A stretch of DNA of 64,000 bases from Streptomyces sp. CMB-StM0423 (lineage in GTDB: Bacteria > Actinomycetota > Actinomycetes > Streptomycetales > Streptomycetaceae). Below the pieces are notes generated by a model. The model worked only from the letters and a program-made list of their open reading frames with translations, was not told where the DNA came from and did no database searches. The position numbers were made by a program, and so were the translations under genes. The stretch spans positions 4,124,501-4,188,500 of the forward strand of contig NZ_CP025407.1 in the NCBI RefSeq assembly GCF_002847285.1, given 5' to 3'. Below are positions 7,450 to 18,571 of this stretch, in pieces. Position 1 is the first letter of the stretch. Every line of letters begins with the position of its first letter.

Positions 7450-8967
7450 ATGCGGATGTACCCGGAGCCGACCGGCGAGGTGCGCATGAGCCTCTCTCTG
7501 CGCTTCGCCGCCGGGTCGCACGAGGGCATGATCCGTGACCACAACGAGGACTCCGGCTACGCCGGTCCCCGGCTGCTCGCCATCGCCGACGGCATGGGCG
7601 GCCAGGCCGCCGGCGAGGTCGCCAGCTCCGAGGTCATCTCCGTCATGGTCGCCCTGGACGAGGACGTCCCGGGCTCCGACCTGCTCACCGCGCTCGGTAC
7701 GACCGTGGAGCACGCCAACGACCGGCTGCGCCGCATGGTCGAGGAGGACCCGCGCCTGGAGGGCATGGGCACCACGCTCACGGCCCTGCTCTGGACGGGC
7801 CAGCGGCTGGGCCTCGTGCACGTCGGCGACTCCCGCGCGTACCTGCTGCGCGACGGTGCGCTGACGCAGATCACCAAGGACCACACCTGGGTGCAGCGGC
7901 TCGTCGACGAGAACCGCATCACCGAGGAGGAGGCGACCACCCACCCGCAGCGCTCGCTGCTCATGCGCGCGCTCGGCAGCGGCGACCAGGTCGAGCCCGA
8001 CCTGTCCATCCGCGAGGTGCGCGCCGGCGACCGCTACCTGGTCTGCTCCGACGGCCTGTCGTCCGTGGTCAGCCACGAGACGATGGAGAACACCCTCGCC
8101 GGCTACGCCGGACCGCAGGAGACGGTGCAGGAGCTGATCGAGCTGGCGCTGCGCGGCGGCGGCCCGGACAACATCACCGTCATCATCGCCGACGTCCTGG
8201 ACGCCGCGGACGACGACACCATGGCCGGCCGGCTCAACGACGCCCCCCTGGTCGTCGGCGCCGTCGCCGAGAACCAGCACCAGATCGACACCGCCGGCAT
8301 GCAGACCCCGGCCGCCCGCGCCGCGGGCCTCGGCCGGCCCACGCCGCCGCAGGCCGGCGGCTTCGGCCCGGCCGGCGACGGCGGCGACCCGTACGGGCTG
8401 TCGTACAACGACGAGGACTTCGTCAAGGCCCCGCCCCGCTTCAAGTGGCTCAAGCGCGGGCTGCTGCTCGCCGTGGTCCTCGGCGGGCTGGGGTTCGGCG
8501 GCTACAAGGCGTACGACTGGACCCAGTCCCAGTACTACGTGGGCACGAAGGACGACCACGTCGCCGTGTACCAGGGCATCGACCAGAAGCTCGCCTGGAT
8601 GAAGCTGTCCTCCGTCCACCAGGACCACCCGGACATCGAGCTCAAGTACCTCCCCGGGTACCAGCAGAAGCGGGTCGAGGACAACATCGCCGAGGAGAGC
8701 CTCGGCGACGCCCAGGCGAAGGTGGCCGACCTCCAGGAGCAGGCCGACGTCTGCCGTACGGTCGCGGAGGCCAAGGCCGCCGACTCCCGCGCGCAGGAGG
8801 ACGAGCGGCGGCAGCAGGAGCAGGAGCAGCAGAACCCCGACAAGCAGGGCGACGCAGCGGACAAGGCCGGAGACAAGGCGGGGGACGAGAAGGCCGAGTC
8901 GCCGGCACCCGGAGCCTCGTTGACCGAGGAAGAGCAGAAACTGGCGAGGCAGTGCCCGAACCAATAA
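7450..8967 (+). CDS. pstP: PstP, membrane PP2C-type Ser/Thr phosphatase
   Basis: 505 aa. The cytoplasmic PP2C domain (about residues 17-250) shows all metal-binding motifs: RDHNEDS, ADGMGG, GDSRAYLLRDG, SDGLSSVV and GGPDNIT. A linker leads to one membrane segment near residue 340 (LLLAVVLGGLGFGGY), then an extracytoplasmic part with a Lys/Glu/Gln-rich tail. It is the partner phosphatase that resets PknB substrates. The ATG at 7450 follows GGAGG; an internal ATG at 7486 (MSLSLRF) is the alternative start. The downstream gap to rodA is 22 bp. Confidence 0.95.
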   Translation: MRMYPEPTGEVRMSLSLRFAAGSHEGMIRDHNEDSGYAGPRLLAIADGMGGQAAGEVASSEVISVMVALDEDVPGSDLLTALGTTVEHANDRLRRMVEEDPRLEGMGTTLTALLWTGQRLGLVHVGDSRAYLLRDGALTQITKDHTWVQRLVDENRITEEEATTHPQRSLLMRALGSGDQVEPDLSIREVRAGDRYLVCSDGLSSVVSHETMENTLAGYAGPQETVQELIELALRGGGPDNITVIIADVLDAADDDTMAGRLNDAPLVVGAVAENQHQIDTAGMQTPAARAAGLGRPTPPQAGGFGPAGDGGDPYGLSYNDEDFVKAPPRFKWLKRGLLLAVVLGGLGFGGYKAYDWTQSQYYVGTKDDHVAVYQGIDQKLAWMKLSSVHQDHPDIELKYLPGYQQKRVEDNIAEESLGDAQAKVADLQEQADVCRTVAEAKAADSRAQEDERRQQEQEQQNPDKQGDAADKAGDKAGDEKAESPAPGASLTEEEQKLARQCPNQ

Positions 8968-8989
8968 CCCGTTGGGGGGCGGACCGTAC

Positions 8990-10399
8990 ATGAGCAGCAG
9001 CCACACCAGCACCATCAGTTCGGTGGCTGCGCCCAGTCGGCGCAACACAGAGCTGGCGATGCTCGTCTTCGCCGTACTGATCCCGGTCTTCGCGTACATC
9101 AACGTGGGCCTGGCGAAGGAGGACACGGTCCCCGCCGGCGTCTTCGGCTACGCGGCGGGCCTCGGCTGTCTGGCCGCCGTCGCGCACCTGGTGGTCCGGA
9201 AGTTCGCCCCGTACTCCGACCCGCTGCTGCTGCCGATCGCCACCCTTCTCAACGGCCTGGGCCTGGTGCTGATCTGGCGCCTCGACCAGGAGCCGTCGCT
9301 GACCACGCCCACCCTCGGCGGCCCGATGGCGCCCGGCCAGCTCATGTGGTCCGCGGTCGGCGTCGGGCTCTTCGTCGTCGTGCTGCTCTTCCTCAAGGAC
9401 CACCGGGTCCTGCAGCGTTACACGTACATCTCCATGGCCGCGGCGCTGGTCCTGCTGATCATGCCGATGGTGCCGGGTCTGGGCGCGAACGTGAACGGCG
9501 CCCGCATCTGGATCCGCATCCCGGGCCTCGGCTCGCTGCAGCCGGGCGAGTTCGCGAAGATCGTCATCGCGGTCTTCTTCGCCGGCTACCTGATGGTCAA
9601 GCGGGACGCCCTGGCGCTGGCCAGCCGCCGCTTCATGGGGCTGTACCTGCCGCGCGGCCGCGACCTCGGCCCGATCCTGGTGATCTGGGGCCTCAGCCTC
9701 ATGATCCTGGTCTTCGAGACCGACCTCGGCACCTCGCTGCTCTTCTTCGGCCTGTTCGTGATCATGCTCTACGTGGCCACGGAGCGCACGAGCTGGATCG
9801 TCTTCGGCCTGCTGCTGTCCGCACTCGGCGCGGTCAGCGTGACCTCCTTCAACAGCCACATCGGCGACCGCGTCGACAACTGGCTGAACCCGCTGGCGCG
9901 CAGCCCCGTCAACGACGGGGTGACCGAGACCGCGCAGGCGATGTACTCCTTCGGCTCCGGCGGCCTCTTCGGCTCCGGCCTCGGCCAGGGCTTCTCGCGC
10001 CTCATCGGCGGCATCGCCACCAAGAGCGACTACATCCTCGCCACCGTCGGCGAGGAGCTGGGCCTGACCGGCCTGATGGCGATCGTCGTCCTCTACGGGC
10101 TCCTCATCGAGCGCGGCATGCGCACGGCCCTCGCGGCCCGCGACCCGTTCGGCAAGCTGCTCGCGGTCGGCCTCTCCGGCGCGTTCGCGCTGCAGTGCTT
10201 CGTCGTCGCCGGCGGCGTCACCGCGCTCATCCCGCTGACCGGCATGACGATGCCGTTCCTCGCCCAGGGTGGCTCCTCGGTCATCGCCAACTGGGCACTG
10301 ATCGCCATCCTGCTGCGCATCAGCGACACCGCGCGCAGGCCGGCGCCGGCGCCCGCACCTTCGCCCGACGCCGAGATGACCCAGGTGGTACGCACATGA
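8990..10399 (+). CDS. rodA: RodA/FtsW-family peptidoglycan glycosyltransferase
   Basis: 469 aa, a SEDS-family polytopic membrane protein with about 10-12 segments. It polymerises lipid II and pairs with the class B PBP encoded next. Signature stretches include GARIWIRIPGLGSLQPGEFAKI and, near the C-terminus, the FLAQGGSS block. The ATG at 8990 sits behind a GGGGGGCGG ribosome-binding site; a TTG at 8972 is less likely. It overlaps pbpA by 4 bp (ATGA). The operon position matches mycobacterial rodA; in Streptomyces annotations it is often named ftsW. Confidence 0.93.
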   Translation: MSSSHTSTISSVAAPSRRNTELAMLVFAVLIPVFAYINVGLAKEDTVPAGVFGYAAGLGCLAAVAHLVVRKFAPYSDPLLLPIATLLNGLGLVLIWRLDQEPSLTTPTLGGPMAPGQLMWSAVGVGLFVVVLLFLKDHRVLQRYTYISMAAALVLLIMPMVPGLGANVNGARIWIRIPGLGSLQPGEFAKIVIAVFFAGYLMVKRDALALASRRFMGLYLPRGRDLGPILVIWGLSLMILVFETDLGTSLLFFGLFVIMLYVATERTSWIVFGLLLSALGAVSVTSFNSHIGDRVDNWLNPLARSPVNDGVTETAQAMYSFGSGGLFGSGLGQGFSRLIGGIATKSDYILATVGEELGLTGLMAIVVLYGLLIERGMRTALAARDPFGKLLAVGLSGAFALQCFVVAGGVTALIPLTGMTMPFLAQGGSSVIANWALIAILLRISDTARRPAPAPAPSPDAEMTQVVRT

Positions 10400-11850
10400 A
10401 CAAGCCACTCCGCCGCGTCGCCGTCTTCTGCGGCCTGCTGGTGATAGCCCTGCTCGTCCGGGTCAACTGGATCCAGTTCGTCGAGGCCGACGAGCTGCGC
10501 AACCACGAGGACAACCGGCGCGTGGCCATCGAGCGCTACGCCCACCCCCGGGGCAACATCATCGTCGGTGACAAGGCGATCACCGGCTCGACCGAGACCT
10601 CGGGCAGCGACTTCAAGTACAAGCGCACCTACAAGGACGGCCCCCTGTGGGCCCCCGTCACCGGCTACGCCTCCCAGGCGTTCGGCGCCAACCAGTTGGA
10701 GGCGCTGAACGACGGCATCCTCACCGGCAACGACGACCGGCTGTTCTTCAACCGCACGATCGACATGATCACCGGCAAGGACAAGAAGGGCGGCAACGTC
10801 GTCACCACCCTCGACGCGAACGTGCAGAAGGCCGCGTTCGAGGGGCTCGGCGACCGCAAGGGCGCCGTCGCCGCCATCGACCCGGAGACCGGCGCGATCC
10901 TCGGCCTGGCCAGCAGCCCCAGCTACGACCCGTCCTCCTTCGCGGGCAACTCCAACAAGGACTCGAAGAACTGGGTGGAGCTGGACAAGGACAAGGACAA
11001 GCCGATGCTCAACCGGGCGCTGCGCGAGACGTACCCGCCCGGTTCGACGTTCAAGGTCGTCACCGCCGCGGCGGCACTGGAGAGCGGCAAGTACGACATG
11101 GACGAGCCGACCGGCGCCCCCGAGACGTACAAGCTGCCGCTGTCGACCAACACCCTGGGCAACGAGGTCAAGGGCGTGTGCGAGGACGCCACCCTGCGCG
11201 AGGCGCTGCAGTGGTCCTGCAACTCGGTCTACGCGATGCTCAGCGACAAGGTCGGCAACGAGGGCATGATCGAGATGTCCGAGAAGTTCGGCTTCGGCAA
11301 CGCCGAGCTGGACACCCCGGTCCGCGCCGCCGAGAGCATCTACCCGGAGATGGACCGCCCGCAGAACGCCATGGGCGGCATCGGCCAGGCGTCCAACCGC
11401 GCGACGCCGCTGCAGATGGCGATGGTCGCCTCGGCCGTCGCCAACGACGGCGAGCTGATGAAGCCGTACATGGTCGAGAAGCTGGTCGCGCCGAACCTCA
11501 ACGACATCGAGGTGACGCAGCCGCAGACGCTGAGCGAGCCGCTGTCCGGCGAGAACGCGCAGAAGATGCAGCAGATGATGGAGACCGTCGTCAACGAGGG
11601 CACGGGCTCCAACGCCAAGATCGACGGGGCCACCGTCGGCGGCAAGACGGGTACCGCACAGCACGGCATCGACAACCGCGACCTGCCGTACGCCTGGTTC
11701 ATCTCGTACGCCAAGGACCCCGACAGCGACAAGCAGATCGCCGTCGCCGTCGTCGTCGAGGACGCGAGCGCGAACCGCGACGACATCTCCGGTGGCGGCG
11801 TCGCGGCGCCGATCGCGAAGAGCGTCATGGAAGCCGGTCTTGGGCGGTAG
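10396..11850 (+). CDS. pbpA: PbpA, class B penicillin-binding protein (transpeptidase)
   Basis: 484 aa, short like other actinobacterial PbpA. An N-terminal membrane anchor (RVAVFCGLLVIALLVRV, about residues 7-23) precedes a dimerisation region and the transpeptidase domain. Active-site motifs are STFK (Ser217, Lys220), SCN (274-276) and KTG (417-419). It cross-links peptidoglycan made by the adjoining RodA, with which it overlaps by 4 bp. A gap of 293 bp follows before pknB; the pknA gene found at this spot in mycobacteria is absent. Confidence 0.96.
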   Translation: MNKPLRRVAVFCGLLVIALLVRVNWIQFVEADELRNHEDNRRVAIERYAHPRGNIIVGDKAITGSTETSGSDFKYKRTYKDGPLWAPVTGYASQAFGANQLEALNDGILTGNDDRLFFNRTIDMITGKDKKGGNVVTTLDANVQKAAFEGLGDRKGAVAAIDPETGAILGLASSPSYDPSSFAGNSNKDSKNWVELDKDKDKPMLNRALRETYPPGSTFKVVTAAAALESGKYDMDEPTGAPETYKLPLSTNTLGNEVKGVCEDATLREALQWSCNSVYAMLSDKVGNEGMIEMSEKFGFGNAELDTPVRAAESIYPEMDRPQNAMGGIGQASNRATPLQMAMVASAVANDGELMKPYMVEKLVAPNLNDIEVTQPQTLSEPLSGENAQKMQQMMETVVNEGTGSNAKIDGATVGGKTGTAQHGIDNRDLPYAWFISYAKDPDSDKQIAVAVVVEDASANRDDISGGGVAAPIAKSVMEAGLGR

Positions 11851-11991
11851 CGGACCGCACGCAAGCGGAACGCAGGCGGGGAACGGAAGGGTGAGGAGTG
11901 GAGCGGCGGGGGATGTCACCCGGGGGAAGTGTGCCGGGAAAGTGACCGCATGAAGGGAACCGCGGAGCGGGTGCGCGGCGTCACCCGATAG

Positions 11992-12012
11992 CGGTCGGAT
12001 ACCGGTCGGATA
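11992..12012 (+). repeat. 11-bp period doublet upstream of pknB
   Basis: CGGTCGGATA occurs at 11992-12001 and again at 12003-12012, one helical turn apart, about 130-150 bp before the pknB start. It lies in the only sizeable gap of the cluster, so it may mark a separate pknB promoter. No clear -10/-35 was found. Confidence 0.45.
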
Positions 12013-12143
12013 TCGGCTGACGGTCTGGCCCGAACGGTGTCATCCGCGCCCGGTACGGTATGCCGAGCAGCACGAGCCGGACACCCCGTGCCGACGCTCC
12101 ACTTCGGCACGGGAGCAGGAACGGAAGAGGGCTGGGAGAAGCT

Positions 12144-14096
<1,953 letters not shown>

Positions 14097-14167
14097 GCCG
14101 ACTCCCGGCCGCGTGGATCAGCGCGATGCGAGCGCCCCCGCCGAGCGGGTAGGCTGGGGGCCGCTTC

Positions 14168-14240
14168 GGGGCCTTAGCTCAGTTGGTAGAGCGCTGTCTT
14201 TGCATGGCAGATGTCAGGAGTTCGACTCTCCTAGGCTCCA
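14168..14240 (+). tRNA. tRNA-Ala (anticodon TGC)
   Basis: 73 nt, cloverleaf complete. Acceptor GGGGCCT pairs with AGGCTCC; D-arm GCTCAGTTGGTAGAGC; anticodon loop TTTGCAT gives TGC; T-arm AGGAGTTCGACTCTCCT; discriminator A, no encoded CCA. Confidence 0.98.
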
Positions 14241-14262
14241 CGATCTGCACCGCGGACCGGAT

Positions 14263-14310
14263 GCATGCGAACGCCCTCCGGAAGGGATCTTCCGGAGGGC
14301 GTTCGCATGC
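14263..14310. terminator. Bidirectional hairpin after tRNA-Ala
   Basis: A perfect 22-bp inverted repeat (14263-14284 with 14289-14310) and a GGAT loop lie between tRNA-Ala and the convergent DUF5324 gene. No U-tract. It probably ends transcription from both sides. Confidence 0.85.
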
Positions 14311-14398
14311 GGAGTGAAGACGTCCCCGTGGTGACCTCCGCGGCGACTTCGGCGTGATCGACGTCACCAGACCCGACGGCTCGGATCGTCACTCGCCG

Positions 14399-15223
14399 TC
14401 AGAGGTCGTCCTCGCGTTCGTAGTACGCGCGGCCGGTGTCCGTGGGCTCGCCCGCCTCCGAGCGGGCCGTGCCGCCGCCCTCGGCGTCCATGTCCGCCGC
14501 CGCCTGGCGGGCCTCGGCGTCCGCGTCCCGGCCGGCGTCGGCGCGGTCGATGCGGGTCTCGCGGTCCATGTACTCGGTGTCGTCGACGATCCGGGTGGTG
14601 GAGGCGTCGCTGCCGGGTTCCGTGGCCTCCGGGGGTTCGACCATCCAGTCCGGGTTGACCTGGCGGTCCCACCAGCGCCAGGCGGCGACCGCCGCGGCGC
14701 CGAGGGCGCCGACGACGGCGGTGCGCTTGACCGTACGGCCGACGACCGCGCGGCGGTGGCGCCTGCGCGCCAGCCGGTCGATCTCCGCCGGGCTCACCTC
14801 GCCACGCAGCGCCGACAGCGCCGCGGTGCCGCGGGCGGCGGCCTGTCTGGTCACCGGGCCCGCGGCGGCCTTCGTCGCGACCGCCGCGGCCTTCGTCGCC
14901 GCGGCGGCGCCCAGGACGCGCGGGGCGGCGTACGCCGCCGCCTCGCGCGCCCGGCGGGCCACGTCGGAGGCGGTCCTGTCCAGCTCGTCGGGCACCGCCT
15001 CGCGCACCTTCCGCACCTGGGGCTCCAGGTGGGCGCCGTACGCCACCTGGGCGTTCGCGGCCATGTCGGAGACCATCGGGCGGAAGCGCCCGAACGCCTC
15101 GTGCGCCATGTGGGCGCACTGGTCCCTGGCGGTGGCGGCGTACGGCGCCACCGCCTCGGCCGCCTGCTGCACGCTCTGCTTCGCCGTGTCAGTGGCCGTG
15201 CGCGCACCGTTCTTGCGGGTCAC
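14399..15223 (-). CDS. DUF5324-family protein
   Basis: 274 aa. Very Ala/Arg-rich helical N-terminal two thirds (repeated AA-x-AA and VARRAREAAAYAAPR), a short hydrophobic stretch near residues 175-190 (AVVGALGAAAVAAWRWW), and an acidic C-terminal tail. I recognise it as the streptomycete family DUF5324, whose function is unknown. The GTG at 15223 is preceded by AAGGAG at good spacing. It is divergent from the peptidyl-prolyl isomerase gene, and the 182-bp gap must hold both promoters. Confidence 0.8.
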   Translation of the reverse strand: MTRKNGARTATDTAKQSVQQAAEAVAPYAATARDQCAHMAHEAFGRFRPMVSDMAANAQVAYGAHLEPQVRKVREAVPDELDRTASDVARRAREAAAYAAPRVLGAAAATKAAAVATKAAAGPVTRQAAARGTAALSALRGEVSPAEIDRLARRRHRRAVVGRTVKRTAVVGALGAAAVAAWRWWDRQVNPDWMVEPPEATEPGSDASTTRIVDDTEYMDRETRIDRADAGRDADAEARQAAADMDAEGGGTARSEAGEPTDTGRAYYEREDDL

Positions 15224-15405
15224 GGATCTCTCCTTCGTACGGGACGGGTGGCACTGTGCGCCTGTTCACCTGCGTACAGATCATGCCCGGATTCAACCGT
15301 TTAAGCATGTTATGTCACGCCGGTCACTTGGCAGGAGGCTGGGGATCGCCCGGGCGGGCGTGCGAGGATCGGGGGACGCAAATGAATCCGTAAGGAAGGC
15401 ACATC

Positions 15406-15930
15406 GTGGCCGAGCAGCTCTACGCCACCCTGAAGACGAACCACGGCGACATCGAGGTGAAGCTCCTGCCGAACCACGCGCCGAAGACGGTGCAGAACTT
15501 CGTCGGGCTCGCCACCGGCGAGCGCGAGTGGACCCACCCGGCGACGGGCAAGGTCTCCACCGAGCGTCTGTACGACGGCACCGTGTTCCACCGCGTCATC
15601 AGCGGCTTCATGATCCAGGGCGGTGACCCGCTGGGCAACGGCACCGGCGGCCCCGGCTACGAGTTCGGTGACGAGTTCCACCCGGACCTGGCCTTCGACC
15701 GCCCGTACCTGCTGGCGATGGCGAACGCCGGGCCCGGCACCAACGGCTCGCAGTTCTTCATCACCGTGGCGCCGACCGCCTGGCTGACCGGCAAGCACAC
15801 CATCTTCGGTGAGGTCGCCGACGAGGCCGGCAAGAAGGTCGTCGACGAGATCGCGGCCGTCCGGACGAAGCGGGCCGACCGCCCCGAGAAGGACGTGGTC
15901 ATCGAGTCCGTGGAGATCACGCGCCGCTGA
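15406..15930 (+). CDS. ppiA: Cyclophilin-type peptidyl-prolyl cis-trans isomerase
   Basis: 174 aa, cytoplasmic (no signal peptide). It shows the cyclophilin fold motifs FHRVISGFMIQGGDP, AMANAGPGTNGSQFFIT and WLTGKHTIFGEV, including the catalytic Arg and Phe/Trp residues. It catalyses proline isomerisation in folding proteins. The GTG at 15406 follows AAGGAAGG. It is normally next to the rhomboid gene in streptomycetes, as here. Confidence 0.95.
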   Translation: MAEQLYATLKTNHGDIEVKLLPNHAPKTVQNFVGLATGEREWTHPATGKVSTERLYDGTVFHRVISGFMIQGGDPLGNGTGGPGYEFGDEFHPDLAFDRPYLLAMANAGPGTNGSQFFITVAPTAWLTGKHTIFGEVADEAGKKVVDEIAAVRTKRADRPEKDVVIESVEITRR

Positions 15931-15950
15931 CCCCGGGAACCTGAGCGCCC

Positions 15951-15986
15951 CGCCCGTCGTACCACCAGCAGGTGAGTCGACGGGCG
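15951..15986 (+). terminator. Weak hairpin between ppiA and rhomboid gene
   Basis: CGCCCGTCG (15951-15959) pairs with CGACGGGCG (15978-15986), with an 18-nt loop. The long loop and lack of U-tract make it uncertain. Confidence 0.3.
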
Positions 15987-16032
15987 GGAGTGCGGGGCGG
16001 GGCGTGCGGAGAACCAGAGGGGACGCGGGGCA

Positions 16033-16932
16033 ATGACGGACCAGGCGCCGGGAGGGGCGGAGAGACCGGCCGAGGACAGCGGGCTGCCGGGCTGCTACCG
16101 GCACCCGGACCGCGAGACCGGCGTGCGCTGCGTCCGCTGCGACCGGCCCATCTGCCCGGAGTGCATGATAAGCGCGTCGGTCGGCTTCCAGTGCCCCGAG
16201 TGCGTCCACGGCGGCTCGGGTACGGGCTCCGCGCCGGGCGCCGCCGCGCCCCGTACGCTCGCGGGCGGCGTCATGTCGGAGGACCCGCGGCTCATCACCA
16301 AGATCATCCTGGGTCTCAACCTCGCGGTCTTCCTCGCCGTGCTCACCGGCGGCGACCGGGTCAGCGACCCGATGCTCCTCGTCGGGAAAGCGATCTTCTC
16401 CTTCGGCGGGCCGCTCGAAGGCGTCGCAGAGGGCCAGTACTACCGGCTGCTCAGCTCCGTCTTCCTGCACGAGGAAGTCGCCCACATCGTGCTGAACATG
16501 CTGGCGCTGTGGTTCCTCGGGCCGCCGCTGGAGGCCGCGCTCGGCCGGCTGCGGTTCGTCACGCTCTACGTGCTCTCCGGCCTCGGCGGCAGCGCGCTGT
16601 TCTACCTGGTCGCCGCGCCCAACGACGCCGCCCTCGGCGCCTCCGGCGCCATCTTCGGCCTCTTCGGCGCCACCGCGGTGCTGGTGCGCCGGATGAACTA
16701 CGACATGCGGCCCGTGCTGGTGCTGCTGGCGATCAACCTGGTCTTCACCTTCACCTGGTCGGGCATCGCCTGGCAGGGCCACATCGGCGGGCTGGTGATC
16801 GGCACGGCCGTCGCGTACGGGTTCGTGCACGCGCCCCGCGACAAGCGGGTCCTGGTGCAGCGGGCGGTGGCGGCGGCGGCGCTGCTGGCGATCGTCGCGG
16901 TGGTCGTGATCCGCACCCTGCAACTGACGTAG
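16033..16932 (+). CDS. Rhomboid-family intramembrane serine protease with N-terminal zinc finger
   Basis: 299 aa. Residues 20-60 form a B-box-like zinc-binding module (CYRHPDRETGVRCVRCDRPIC, then CPECV). A rhomboid domain with about six membrane segments follows. The catalytic serine is in LGASGAIFGLFGA and the catalytic histidine in GHIGGL. It cleaves membrane substrates; the target is unknown. It is convergent with crgA across a gap holding DnaA boxes. Confidence 0.94.
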   Translation: MTDQAPGGAERPAEDSGLPGCYRHPDRETGVRCVRCDRPICPECMISASVGFQCPECVHGGSGTGSAPGAAAPRTLAGGVMSEDPRLITKIILGLNLAVFLAVLTGGDRVSDPMLLVGKAIFSFGGPLEGVAEGQYYRLLSSVFLHEEVAHIVLNMLALWFLGPPLEAALGRLRFVTLYVLSGLGGSALFYLVAAPNDAALGASGAIFGLFGATAVLVRRMNYDMRPVLVLLAINLVFTFTWSGIAWQGHIGGLVIGTAVAYGFVHAPRDKRVLVQRAVAAAALLAIVAVVVIRTLQLT

Positions 16933-17243
16933 CGCCCGCCGCGGCGGGCCTCGTAACCTCCGGGCCGCAGCCGCGTTGAGAGGGGTGGGGCAAGCAGCCA
17001 CGCCCGAAGTTGTCCACAGGTAGTCAGCGACCCTGTGCGTACCGTGGGGACAGCCGTTCGATATCGAACACCCCTGCGTTTTCCTTGACAGGTCGCGGAA
17101 TCACCGCTGGTCCGGACGGTGTACCGCGGTCGGACCGGCGTCAATGCCACTGAGGTTATCCACAGATCTTCTGCTTTCTGCACAGCATGTGGATGACCTG
17201 TGGATAACTCTGCCCGCGGCGGGCCGCGAGGGGGTGGCGGTGG
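16933..17243. other. Convergent gap with a DnaA-box cluster
   Basis: Between the 3' ends of the rhomboid gene and crgA lie four DnaA-box-like sequences: TTGTCCACA at 17010-17018, TTATCCACA at 17156-17164, TGTGGATGA at 17188-17196 and TGTGGATAA at 17199-17207 (the last two read on the minus strand). Three are exact matches to accepted consensus forms. GC-rich short hairpins flank the stop codons (16934-16949). No gene is visible. Confidence 0.75.
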
Positions 17244-17501
17244 CTACTTCCACTGCGTGGAGACGACGAACCCCGCGAGGATGAAGCCGAAGCCGACCAC
17301 GATGTTCCAGTTGCCGATCGCTTCGAGCGGCAGGTCCCCGGTGGTGACGTAGAACACGACGATCCAGGCGAGTCCGACGACGAACAGCGCCAGCATCAGC
17401 GGCGCCACCCAGCTCCTGCCGGTGCCAGACAGTTTGAACTCGCCCGACTTCGCCGGCGGCGGGGTGTAATCGGCCTTCTTACGGATCCGTGACTTCGGCA
17501 C
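17244..17501 (-). CDS. crgA: CrgA, small cell-division membrane protein
   Basis: 85 aa, two membrane segments (about residues 34-53 and 65-82) after a basic N-terminal tail beginning [15 protein letters not shown], the family signature; it ends VVSTQWK. In Streptomyces CrgA delays septation and in mycobacteria it links FtsZ, FtsQ, FtsI and CwsA. The GTG at 17501 follows GGAGAG. It is divergent from the DUF881 gene. Confidence 0.96.
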   Translation of the reverse strand: MPKSRIRKKADYTPPPAKSGEFKLSGTGRSWVAPLMLALFVVGLAWIVVFYVTTGDLPLEAIGNWNIVVGFGFILAGFVVSTQWK

Positions 17502-17629
17502 GAGAGACTCTCCTGTCGACGCTGCGGTTGCGGGCCTGACGGGGAGGCCCCGAGCCGCGGGGGCGGCTCCTTCCCCGGGCGTGTCCGTTAGCGTAGTCCT
17601 TCCACCGGGGGTAAGGAGACAAGGGTACG

Positions 17630-18379
17630 GTGACCAATTCCGCTCGGCGGCTCCGTATCAGGCCCGCACGGCTGTTCACCTTCGCCGCCTTCGCCCTCGC
17701 CGGGCTGATCTTCTGGACCAGCTTCAACACCGCGCAGGGCACCAACCTGCGCACCGACGACTCCATGCTCCGGCTCACCGACCTCATCTACGAGCGCGAC
17801 CGCGCCAACCAGCGCCTCGACGGCGGCAACGCCTCCCTCCGCGAGGACGTCGACTCCCTCGCCGAGCGCGACCACGGCGCCGGCACCGCCCCCGGCAAGG
17901 AGCTCCGGGAGGCGGAGCGGGCGGCCGGGGCCACCGAGGTCGACGGCGCCGGGCTCACGGTGACGCTCACCGACGCCCCGCCGGACGCCACCCCGCTCAT
18001 CCCCGGCGTGCCCGACCCCACGCCGGACACCCTCGTCGTGCACCAGCAGGATCTGCAGGCCGTCGTCAACGCCCTGTGGGCGGGCGGCGCGGAGGGCATC
18101 CGGGTCATGGACCAGCGGCTGATCTCCACCAGCGCGGTGCGCTGCGTCGGCAACACCCTGATCCTCCAGGGCCGGGTGTACTCACCCCCGTACAAGATCA
18201 CCGCGGTCGGCGACCGGCAGGATCTCCAGGCCGCCCTGGACACTGAGCCCGCGGTGCAGAACTATCTGCGCTACGTCGAGGCGTACGGCCTCGGCTACGA
18301 GGTCGACCGACACGATTCGGTGACGCTGCCCGGCTACTCCGGCACCGTCGGCCTGCACCACGCCCGCCCCGTGGAGTGA
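17630..18379 (+). CDS. DUF881-domain membrane protein
   Basis: 249 aa. One membrane segment near the N-terminus (about residues 14-34, [20 protein letters not shown]), then a coiled-coil-like heptad stretch ([12 protein letters not shown]...) and a DUF881 domain outside the membrane ([41 protein letters not shown]). In Bacillus and actinomycetes, DUF881 proteins occur beside division genes; the biochemical role is unknown. Its place beside crgA and the sortases suggests an envelope role. Confidence 0.85.
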   Translation: MTNSARRLRIRPARLFTFAAFALAGLIFWTSFNTAQGTNLRTDDSMLRLTDLIYERDRANQRLDGGNASLREDVDSLAERDHGAGTAPGKELREAERAAGATEVDGAGLTVTLTDAPPDATPLIPGVPDPTPDTLVVHQQDLQAVVNALWAGGAEGIRVMDQRLISTSAVRCVGNTLILQGRVYSPPYKITAVGDRQDLQAALDTEPAVQNYLRYVEAYGLGYEVDRHDSVTLPGYSGTVGLHHARPVE

Positions 18380-18571
18380 CCACTCCCACGTCCCCCCGGT
18401 TGGTGACGCGGGCGAAGCCCGCCGCTTCGCGGGGCACGTGTCGTTAGTCTGGTGACTCGTACGGACGAATTCGGCAGCGGCACAAGGCCACACGCGGGCC
18501 GCGGACGGGCCACGCAAAGGCAGCGGCAAGGCAACGCAAGGACAACGGCGAAGATCGGCGAAGAGGGACGC

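Noticed and set aside
7330-9126. 598-codon open frame antisense to pstP and rodA
   Set aside because: Composition is that of a shadow frame in very GC-rich DNA; the plus-strand genes have clear families covering the same bases.
11851-12143. A pknA remnant between pbpA and pknB
   Set aside because: No kinase motif in any frame in these 293 bp; absence of pknA is usual in Streptomyces.
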